From contig CANRGH010000004.1 of the NCBI GenBank assembly GCA_947630135.1, positions 62,001 to 126,000 on the forward strand: a stretch of 64,000 bases of DNA, written 5' to 3'. A program made the position numbers and the translations under genes. The notes under the pieces are model-generated. The model was not told where the DNA came from. It worked only from the letters and a program-made list of their open reading frames with translations, and did not search any database. The DNA comes from an uncultured Monoglobus sp. Its GTDB lineage: Bacteria; Bacillota; Clostridia; Monoglobales; Monoglobaceae. This document shows positions 18,001 to 23,565 of the stretch, in pieces. Position 1 is the first letter of the stretch; every line of letters starts with the position of its first letter.

Positions 18001-18341
18001 AAATAATCGGGAGCGTAGAAATGGCCCGGGCCGTCGCTGATCACTTTGGCTCCCCACGCGGTCCAGCATGACATGTCGGTGGGATAACCCTTCAGGAAGT
18101 AGCCCAGGATCATTCTTATAACCAGCGCCGCGGCGGCGACCGCCACGAACGTGCGTGTCGAGACCTGCGTTTTCTTGATCGAAAACTTCGGGGCCTCGGC
18201 CTTTTTGCCCTTGTGTTTTTTCGTTTTGTCTGTCTCGGGCTCGGGTTCCGCGGCGGGAACAAGCCTTTTCGGGTCAACAAATTTTTGAAGCGCGGCAAAC
18301 ACGAGAATAAATAATGCCGCCAGCAAATACGCTAAATACAC
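15036..18341 (-). CDS. Large double glycosyltransferase with discoidin-like domain and C-terminal PMT (GT39) half
   Basis: A 1101-aa polytopic membrane protein with a GTG start preceded by AAAGGAG. After a first membrane helix and a Lys-rich cytosolic stretch, residues about 45-480 form a GT-C type transferase (YPTDMSCWTAWGAKVI, then FCDYPPGYITIL and many helices). About 560-660 is a soluble discoidin-like beta domain (VTIDLGSTQTIDTVTYYLG, SNDGRSWTDI). About 690-1101 is a protein-mannosyltransferase-like half (YFDEIYHPRTAYENLH, ETTHPPLGKLII), which in PMT enzymes transfers mannose from a polyprenyl phosphate to Ser/Thr of secreted proteins. Two GT-C units fused around an extracytoplasmic sugar-binding-like domain suggest protein or wall glycan glycosylation. 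Substrates are unknown. It is probably co-transcribed with the DHHW gene 67 bases upstream. Confidence 0.8.
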   Translation of the reverse strand: MYLAYLLAALFILVFAALQKFVDPKRLVPAAEPEPETDKTKKHKGKKAEAPKFSIKKTQVSTRTFVAVAAAALVIRMILGYFLKGYPTDMSCWTAWGAKVISDGPGHFYAPDYFCDYPPGYITILGFFAWINKIFHLSGNATQLCFKMPGILADLGLMIAVFKIGSKHIDQRSALILGIIFMLNPLLIVNSAAWGQVESVLALFLVLAMYNLYKKNWYLSGVLYVLAVLIKPQALMVGPVFLFAFLASRDWKMILKMIGIGIVLAFIFIVPYNYAAWTSGAGFFGKLVSAFNPLWIIKKYSGTLASYPYFTINAFNFYAMLKLNWVTLETGGMSQTLLNVLNYALILVAVAGSLLLFFKIKSESGRIFIPSFFIIAFLFTFGLKMHERYLITPIIFLFFEYLVSRNKRTLYVFAAFSAVNLINVFCVLRYILMYNTSGPPYSAMAVASVLEVVTFIVSMIVLVCDYVIWPKEAAENATPLDNWCARVKGAYYSAVSRLGEKAGSVLHTDPKKPLKTEKIVRADMIIMAVIVLIYGVVTYANLGGLNNPESFYKPSAANENVTIDLGSTQTIDTVTYYLGIGDVGTKPGMKLSASNDGRSWTDINVDCKLNSVFKWEVVKLSNPTRARYIRGVTESDNYRMFEIAFWRADGSMIDIASVSGPGDCANIADEPDTAQYRSSFKNSTYFDEIYHPRTAYENLHMMPYYETTHPPLGKLIIAIGIAIFGMCPFGWRFMGATFGIIMLPLMYILLKKLFERTRYSVLGTLIFAFDFMHFSLTRLGTIDSYPVTFIIAMYLFMFLFGKRALGYAQNSPEKLTGKKTFPRLMGSLALSGLMFGLGAASKWICIYAGAGLAVELLLIFIGVYMALPKKKKSMFWGFVIKTCLLCLIFFVAIPGFIYVMSYLPISMVEGYPDVWHTMLNNQTYMFNYHSNLDATHPYSSKWFQWPIDYRPLWAYSAPAETVGQDKIGCISVFGNPLVFWSSIAAFIYTIVVGIIKRDKKVLFLVVGMLAQFLPWVLVTRCVFIYHFFASTPFLIAMIVYTLRDLEQRFGWFRHISNAYVALCGLLFIAFYPVLSAFTISKDYSNTWLRWFNTWVFHNRGN

Positions 18342-18408
18342 TGTGATATCTCCTTTGTATTTTTATTATATTTGAGCGCGCCCTGTCAGATCGGGCGTGT
18401 GTTTTCAT

Positions 18409-19932
18409 CTAAAGCTCGTCCGCGAAATCGTTGCTTATCACGTCCTGCGGAACAAGCGTCGGCAGCGGGCCGTCATCCGCTCCCGCGGATTCCGGCACAT
18501 AGTCGGTGATGTGCGGAGGATTTACATAATCGCTGCGCCGCATCTGTCCGAACATCTCTCTGAGGTCGTCGGCGAGCACGGTGTAAGGATAACTCAGCAC
18601 CAATAGATCGTCAAACGGGTGAAGCTCGTAAAAATCCTTTATCTCAAAGGGCTCGTCATTCCCGTCGTGACCGTTGAACTGACGGTAATCGACCACATAC
18701 ACATCCTCGTAGCTGTTCACGAGCCAGGTGGAAAACGCGTTGCCGTAGGACTCCTTTATCAGGCAGACCGATCTGCCGTTGTCAACGCTTGTGTGGAAAT
18801 GCACAACCGGCATATCGCCATCAATAAACACGTTATAATCTCTTAAATTCTCGTCAAGCAGCTCAACATCCATAATGGGCAGTTCAAACGCCATGTCAAA
18901 ATACGCGGCGCCCGAATAGTCAACATTCGGCTCATACAGAACCATTTTGTCGGGAGTCGAGCTGAGCAAGTCATAGCCGTCTGTGCCCTCTGTCGCTCTG
19001 CCCCACGAGCCGATATAGCCGTTTATTACCGTGGTGTCAAAATCATCGAGCGGCGGCGGCGTTATGCCCGCCCTGTCGCAAAACTCAAGATACGCGCAGT
19101 AGGCCCCGAAATGCGTCCAGTGGTGGTCTGTCCTGAAATACAGATAGTGTCCGAGGTTTATGTTCATCGCTCCCTCAAGATTAAGGGGCGTCACCCTGTC
19201 GCTTAAATTGTTGTATATGTGAGCGATCGCGGGCTTATAGTTTGTTCTGTATGTATCCGAGGCGTAAAACTCGCCCGCGGTGGGAACCACTCCGCAGAAC
19301 ACCCGCACATCGGGCAGATCCTCGGCCATGCCGTTCACTATTTCGGCGTACTGCTCGCCCCTCCACGGGCTGATCGCGAGCAGCTCCATTCCGAAATAAT
19401 CATTATCGTTGTCAAAAATCGAAACTCCGTTATATTCGCCGTCATAATCGGCGTATCTGAACTCGTCGCTGACGGCCACATCATCAAGTATCTCGTTGCG
19501 CTCGGGCGGCGAGATGATCGACACGACTCTCTCGTCCGGGTCCCACGCCACGCCGCTTCCGAACGCTTCGGATACAGCGCGGACCGGAACATATGTTCTG
19601 TCCTCTGATATGTACGGCGGCGAGTCAAGCTCAATGACCTCATCGCCCACCGTCATCTCGGGATCGTCGATCTTAAGGTATATCTCGGTGTCTCCGTATT
19701 TTGAGGTTACTGATTTCTCGCCCTCGTCCCAATATATCAGCGCTCCGTAGGCCTCAAAGATCGCCCGCATGGGAACCGTGACTCTGTCGTTCACTATACG
19801 GGGCTCTGTATCAAACGATATTTTACCGCCGTCAAGCAGCACCGTCACGGGCTGCTCCGCGTATGCCGGGGCGCAAAGCGCGAGACACAGCAGAACGCAT
19901 GAAACGACAAATATTTTAACCCCTTTACTCAA
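18409..19932 (-). CDS. Secreted DHHW-motif protein with copper-amine-oxidase-like N-terminal domain
   Basis: A 507-aa exported protein. I choose TTG at 19932 as start: AAGGTGG lies 8 bases upstream and a signal peptide follows at once (SKGVKIFVVSCVLLCLALCAPAYA). Residues about 25-135 are a stalk module of two repeats (NDRVTVPMRAIFEAYGALIYW, EDRTYVPVRAVSEAFGSGVAW) called the copper amine oxidase N-terminal domain in Firmicutes, probably wall-associated. The rest is an AlgX/DHHW-type SGNH-like fold with FRTDHHWTHFGAYCAYLEFC near 270 and a later LIKESYGNAFSTW. In related systems DHHW proteins act in O-acetylation of exopolysaccharide, usually beside an MBOAT gene; none is visible here. Confidence 0.8.
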   Translation of the reverse strand: MSKGVKIFVVSCVLLCLALCAPAYAEQPVTVLLDGGKISFDTEPRIVNDRVTVPMRAIFEAYGALIYWDEGEKSVTSKYGDTEIYLKIDDPEMTVGDEVIELDSPPYISEDRTYVPVRAVSEAFGSGVAWDPDERVVSIISPPERNEILDDVAVSDEFRYADYDGEYNGVSIFDNDNDYFGMELLAISPWRGEQYAEIVNGMAEDLPDVRVFCGVVPTAGEFYASDTYRTNYKPAIAHIYNNLSDRVTPLNLEGAMNINLGHYLYFRTDHHWTHFGAYCAYLEFCDRAGITPPPLDDFDTTVINGYIGSWGRATEGTDGYDLLSSTPDKMVLYEPNVDYSGAAYFDMAFELPIMDVELLDENLRDYNVFIDGDMPVVHFHTSVDNGRSVCLIKESYGNAFSTWLVNSYEDVYVVDYRQFNGHDGNDEPFEIKDFYELHPFDDLLVLSYPYTVLADDLREMFGQMRRSDYVNPPHITDYVPESAGADDGPLPTLVPQDVISNDFADEL

Positions 19933-19977
19933 TATAAATCCACCTTGCCTTTCCCAATAATCGGTACAAACGGAATT

Positions 19978-20006
19978 ATTATAACACATTAATCGGGATT
20001 TTGCAA
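19978..20006 (-). promoter_or_regulatory. Sigma-A promoter of the DHHW gene
   Basis: TTGCAA, 17 bases, TATAAT on the minus strand, about 45 bases before the TTG start. Confidence 0.75.
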
Positions 20007-20062
20007 TATGACGCCTGCAATTTTTTTAAAAATTTTAAAATTTTAAAAATTTTAAAAACAGC

Positions 20063-20086
20063 AAAAGAGCGGATATCCGCTCTTTT
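20063..20086 (-). terminator. Terminator closing Ig module 1
   Basis: AAAAGAGCGGATATCCGCTCTTTT is a perfect palindrome followed on the minus strand by T-rich sequence. It lies 46 bases past the structured element, as a matching hairpin does in module 2. Confidence 0.75.
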
Positions 20087-20132
20087 GAACATACAAAAAT
20101 ACTGTTTGATTTTAAAACGTTCGCCGTGATTG

Positions 20133-20261
20133 TTCCGATCAGCGCGGGCAAAGAAAAACCAAAATCGGAAGTGTCGTGGTTGGTTCGTTGATTAGTTGAC
20201 ACGTCTCTATCATGATTGAGTACCGATACTGAGAAGGTATTCACTCCCGCGCTGATCGGAA
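20133..20261 (-). ncRNA. Structured element, copy 1 (candidate non-coding RNA)
   Basis: TTCCGATCAGCGCGGG and CCCGCGCTGATCGGAA form a perfect 16-bp closing stem around 97 bases. Inside, on the minus strand, are CTCAATC..ATAGAG and GTGTC..GACAC hairpins; the loop of the latter contains AATCAACGAACCAACCA. Copy 2 at 37468-37613 keeps the pairings and that loop while changing stem bases on both sides. Minus strand is chosen because a terminator follows on that strand in both copies. No promoter is seen directly upstream, so it may be the 3' end of a longer transcript. Confidence 0.6.
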
Positions 20262-20274
20262 AAATCAACGTAGC

Positions 20275-20470
20275 AACGTAGTGATTAGTAATTAGCGAAT
20301 AGTGATTAGGACGGGCGGCAGATTGCCGCCCCTACAGGTTGATAAAATGATGGTTTTAGGAAAAACGCTGCTTTCAAATCTGTAGGGGCGGATATTATCC
20401 GCCCGCTTTGCCTCCCCCAAGGGGAGCCTTTGGCGGAACAGGCCCGTTCGGGCCTGTTCCAAAACTCACC
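20275..20470. repeat. Repeat island 2
   Basis: No gene. It holds the GATTAG-rich block AGTGATTAGTAATTAGCG (about 20275-20310, shared with 37699, 40512 and 54651), a palindrome GGGCGGCAGATTGCCGCCC at 20313-20331 and GTAGGGGCGGATATTATCC at 20382-20405. Confidence 0.7.
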
Positions 20471-20473
20471 AAA

Positions 20474-20650
20474 TTAATTGCCGTATATGTCGCTCCATTT
20501 TTTGGCGCCTATGTTTACATATGATTTCGCCTTGTCATGCTCTAATTTTCCTTCCGATACGCTTGTCGCCAGACTGTCTGTTATAACATCCGCGCACTCA
20601 AACTCGGTGACCTGCGCTAACGGCGCTTTGTATTCTTTTTTATCTCTCAT
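20474..20650 (-). CDS. Conserved 58-aa peptide of Ig module 1
   Basis: I start at Met8 of the track ORF because AAAGGAG lies about 11 bases upstream and the copy-2 peptide aligns from there: MRDKKEYKAPLAQVTEFECA, then DVITDSLATSV, and a C-terminal WSDIYGN. About three quarters of positions are identical to the peptide at 38094, clearly more than the neighbouring Ig proteins share. There is no signal peptide or membrane helix. It has one Cys and a Ser/Thr-rich centre, in a layout that resembles a leader (charged, YKAP..VTEFE) followed by a short core, but no modification enzyme is nearby. Function unknown. It lies 41 bases after the Ig gene and is probably co-transcribed. Confidence 0.75.
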   Translation of the reverse strand: MRDKKEYKAPLAQVTEFECADVITDSLATSVSEGKLEHDKAKSYVNIGAKKWSDIYGN

Positions 20651-20691
20651 TATTTTCTTGTCTCCTTTCATTCCCTGTTTATCAATAACAA

Positions 20692-22578
20692 TTATTTATA
20701 AGATGCGTCAATCTTTTTAACACTATCCCAATCAGCAATGCTTCCGTTGATCGGCTTTGACCAAATTGTCTGATCGTCGATTTTTACATACGCCATAGCG
20801 GAATATATGTTAGAATCACCCTTCTTAATACCATAAAGATCGGCTATTATACCGCCGCTGTCACTCGTTAATTTATCAGTTCCTTTAATTGTAGCCTTCT
20901 CTATATCCCCATTGTTACCAATGAAATACATACCGTATTCTTCTACATCGTTTCTACCTACATATGGCTGCAGAAAACGTATAACGCCTTCTACACCGCC
21001 ATCCGTATCATAGCTTCCCGTATCCGTAGCACCTTCGCCAAAAGTTGCGTCGCTGTCCGGAACGATTACCTGAATTTGGGAAATAAACAGCTCATGTGTT
21101 CCTGAAATATATATTGTTTTGTCTTGATCCGCGGTGTACTCCAGCAATGCCTTTGAACCATTACTACTAACAGCCGCACTGTTTTTAAGCGCGTCATCTT
21201 TTTTCGTCTCTCCACAATCTTCTAATTTATCTTCAATATAACCATAGCGATCACCACTTCCACCGCTGGTAACATAAAGTCTAACCGTTGAATCTTTTGA
21301 AAGCTTAAGGGCAATTATATCTGTATTGCGATATATCCTTACACTATCTTTATTAGTCGTGCTTCCATCAACATCTGTACTTGATTTACTATCTCTATAT
21401 GTCAAACCGGTATAGGCATCAGACAAACCATTATAGGCAACAAATAATTCATTATTTTCATATAAACAATTTGACTTATATGCAACCTTTTCGTTTATAG
21501 CCTTTCCATCAGCAGCCGCCTTACGCAAATCGTAAATTTTTGTTTCTGTCGCCGCTTGCAATTGGCCAACAGTACCGGGTGTGCCTTTAACTCCTGGAAC
21601 TTCATTTATTTTTAACGAGCATTCTTTCTGTTTTGAAGGATCCTCTTTGGATTTGGCGGTTATCGTTGCAGAACCGCTTTTTAAGGGCTTTATTGTAACG
21701 GTATTGGTATCATCGTTCTGGAGTTTAGCAACGTCTTGAGGCTCGATTGACCATGTGACACCGGTGTCTCCGTCCGGAATTGTTTCAGGCAATTGAACCA
21801 TTGCTTTCAAATTATAAGTCGCATTATCTTCATATATTTCTATATTTTCACTGTCAAGAGTTACGGTTACTTCATCAACCGGAGCAGGTGTTGCGGGAGG
21901 CTCTTCATCCCAATTAAATTCAATTAAACAAATCTTCGCATCTTTATTGCCATCACCACCAACTTGTATTACCTCATTACCTTCCGTATACAAATGAATA
22001 GAATTAAATTTGCCGGTAGTATCGTCCTTGCTAACCATCTTATCGCCAATCTCAATCTTATCTGTAGCGTTATAGACACTAAAAGTATAATCGTCAGTAC
22101 AATATATTGTTACACCGCAAGCTTCAGCGGTTTTAAATGCAAACAACTTATCATTAGTAGCTATATCTTTTTCCGGAGTTGATTTTACATAAATTGCATA
22201 CGGAAAAGTGTACTCTGTAGCGTTATCGACAGAATCATCGGTAAAATCAAGTTTAATTTTTCTATTTGTGCCATCTTTAATACCAGCTTTACCGCCACCT
22301 CTAAAGTACTTATTTTCAGAATATACATTATCTGTTTTTTCTTTTATATATCTTTCAATATGAAGACCTTCAATTTCAGGGTTGGGTGTAGAAACAGGAG
22401 AAGCTCCATCAAATGATGCAACCTCAGCAAATGACATTTTTGTAATGGTTTTAGGAATTGCCACTAAATCCGAATACGGATCAGGATCCGCCGCGCTTGC
22501 GGTCAGTGGTACCGCTACTAACATTGTTACTGTTACTGCCACTGCCAGCAACAGCGATAAAATTCTTCTTTTCCTCAT
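20692..22578 (-). CDS. Secreted Ig-like (BID_2) protein of module 1
   Basis: A 628-aa exported protein with signal peptide MRKRRILSLLLAVAVTVTML ending TASAA, nearly identical to that of the 38311 paralog. About 35-225 is a unique beta-rich region. About 235-325 is a bacterial Ig-like domain (GVTWSIEPQDVAKLQND, SGSATITAKS). About 340-500 is a module with DIIALKLSKDSTVRLYVTSGG and LEYTADQDKTIYISGTHEL, similar in layout to the fronts of the pectin enzymes here. About 530-628 is shared with the paralog (GVIRFLQPYVG, AYVKIDDQTIWS). No catalytic motif is visible and no LPXTG or SLH anchor. A polysaccharide-binding surface or secreted role is an inference. The gene appears AT-richer than its neighbours. 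Confidence 0.7.
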   Translation of the reverse strand: MRKRRILSLLLAVAVTVTMLVAVPLTASAADPDPYSDLVAIPKTITKMSFAEVASFDGASPVSTPNPEIEGLHIERYIKEKTDNVYSENKYFRGGGKAGIKDGTNRKIKLDFTDDSVDNATEYTFPYAIYVKSTPEKDIATNDKLFAFKTAEACGVTIYCTDDYTFSVYNATDKIEIGDKMVSKDDTTGKFNSIHLYTEGNEVIQVGGDGNKDAKICLIEFNWDEEPPATPAPVDEVTVTLDSENIEIYEDNATYNLKAMVQLPETIPDGDTGVTWSIEPQDVAKLQNDDTNTVTIKPLKSGSATITAKSKEDPSKQKECSLKINEVPGVKGTPGTVGQLQAATETKIYDLRKAAADGKAINEKVAYKSNCLYENNELFVAYNGLSDAYTGLTYRDSKSSTDVDGSTTNKDSVRIYRNTDIIALKLSKDSTVRLYVTSGGSGDRYGYIEDKLEDCGETKKDDALKNSAAVSSNGSKALLEYTADQDKTIYISGTHELFISQIQVIVPDSDATFGEGATDTGSYDTDGGVEGVIRFLQPYVGRNDVEEYGMYFIGNNGDIEKATIKGTDKLTSDSGGIIADLYGIKKGDSNIYSAMAYVKIDDQTIWSKPINGSIADWDSVKKIDASYK

Positions 22579-22631
22579 TTTGAATCCCTTTCTTTCTTTA
22601 AGATTTTTATGTTAATTTAATTATTTTTTCG

Positions 22632-23050
22632 TTGGTTATGTTACTCGTCGTAAAGTGTGAAATTGTACGTTTACGGCTCCCTCCGGGAGGGAGCTGTCGC
22701 CGAAGGCGACTGAGGGAGATCGGCGCACTTACCATATATTCGCCCAATAATGCTCCTTCCACCGCTATCGCGGTCCCCCTCCCTCAAAGAGGGAGGTGTT
22801 TTGCGGGCGGATAATATCCGCCCCTACATGGTAGCGGGGCCTATTCGCTATTTGCTAATCACTAATCACTACGTTGGCGGATAATATCCGCCCCGGTGTA
22901 GGGCGGCATGCCCACATGCCGCCGCGGGACGTCCGGGGGCATACTGACGAACGTTAATTATCTGTGGCCTCGTTTATTCGTGGAAACGGAATACCGTGGT
23001 GCAACGAACCCGCTCCGCGGCTCCGGCCACAGCCGTCCCCTACGAATTGG
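22632..23050. repeat. Repeat island 3
   Basis: No gene. It contains a CTCCCTCCGGGAGGGAG hairpin and GTCGCCGAAGGCGAC block (also near 40190), palindromes GGGCGGATAATATCCGCCC at about 22804-22827 and 22875-22894, an inverted GATTAG-rich block at about 22845-22876, and the approximately 90-120 bp dispersed block at about 22927-23047. Confidence 0.7.
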
Positions 23051-23058
23051 GGGCAAGC

Positions 23059-23096
23059 AAAACGGCATAGGGACGCAATTGTCCCTATGCCGTTAT
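23059..23096 (-). terminator. Hairpin over the tiny ORF stop codon, module 1
   Basis: AACGGCATAGGGAC and GTCCCTATGCCGTT form a perfect 14-bp stem with a 6-base loop. The same hairpin occurs at 40675-40714. The TAG in it is the stop of the tiny ORF frame. On the minus strand it is followed by only a short weak T run, so termination may be partial. Confidence 0.6.
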
Positions 23097-23146
23097 AGTC
23101 TTATTTTCGCACGCAATCAAAGCGCGGGCCGCGTCGGCCGCGTTTT

Positions 23147-23236
23147 TTAAATTATTAAAGTTACCCCCCCCCCCCGACAAATATCGGAGGAAGGCATGTT
23201 TTGCGCGTAAATTCCGCAATTCTGCCGTTTCATCAT
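23147..23236 (-). pseudogene. Tiny ORF of module 1, interrupted at a run of 12 G
   Basis: As read, ATG at 23236 gives 29 codons that leave frame at the G run (23164-23175 on the plus strand as C12). With one more G, or two fewer, the frame joins NFNNLKNAADAARALIACEN and ends at 23085 in GCATAG, which matches the end of the intact 43-aa ORF at 40701-40832. The ribosome site GAAGGGACTCAAA resembles that of the Ig gene. It may be a phase-variable leader ORF or simply a decayed copy. Confidence 0.45.
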
Positions 23237-23261
23237 TTTGAGTCCCTTCTCTACACCAAAA

Positions 23262-23318
23262 TAAATAAAAAAGCATCAAAGCAACCTATCCGCCCATGAC
23301 GCGGATAAGAAATTTGAT
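23262..23318 (-). terminator. Terminator-like 5' UTR hairpin, module 1
   Basis: On the minus strand ATCAAA..TTTGAT encloses TATCCGC..GCGGATA, followed by GCTTTTTTATTTATTTT. It lies about 30-90 bases after the predicted transcription start and before the tiny ORF. The copy at 40854-40910 keeps the pairing with G-U and other substitutions. Confidence 0.65.
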
Positions 23319-23350
23319 ACGATAACTAATCAACATTTTCAACCACTGAT

Positions 23351-23379
23351 ATTTTAACATAGCGAAAAATGTTTGTCAA
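23351..23379 (-). promoter_or_regulatory. Sigma-A promoter of Ig module 1
   Basis: TTGACA, 17 bases, TAAAAT on the minus strand, conserved in place and sequence at 40943-40971. It is the only good promoter I find upstream of the Ig gene, about 770 bases before its start codon. Confidence 0.75.
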
Positions 23380-23500
23380 CGGTTTTTTATAAAAAATATA
23401 TAATTAATTTTCAATTAATTTTCAAAAACATATTTTGTTACTGTAAAAAATCATGAACAAGTCAAAATTCGCGATTTTTTCAAAAAATCCCGCTCGGGTA

Positions 23501-23529
23501 TTGCATTTTTGGGAAAAGTGATTTAAAAT
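23501..23529 (+). promoter_or_regulatory. Sigma-A promoter of the GT4-CsaB operon
   Basis: TTGCAT, 17 bases, TAAAAT, 36 bases upstream of the ATG. Confidence 0.7.
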
Positions 23530-23565
23530 AAAACTTAATATGACGAAAGGCAAGGGTAACATATT

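Noticed and set aside
20035-20268. 77-aa minus-strand ORF over structured element 1, and the similar 37307-37546 ORF
   Set aside because: Both contain N-Q-R-T-N-H, but this is only the translation of the conserved AATCAACGAACCAACCA loop. Frames differ elsewhere, ribosome sites are lacking, and base-pair conservation explains the similarity better.
23085-23279. 64-aa ORF starting MMLFYLFWCREG as the module 1 tiny protein
   Set aside because: Its start lies in the T run of the leader hairpin without a ribosome site. Only its C-terminal part matches the module 2 ORF, so I treat the GAAGGGACTCAAA-ATG start with a frame break at G12 as more likely.
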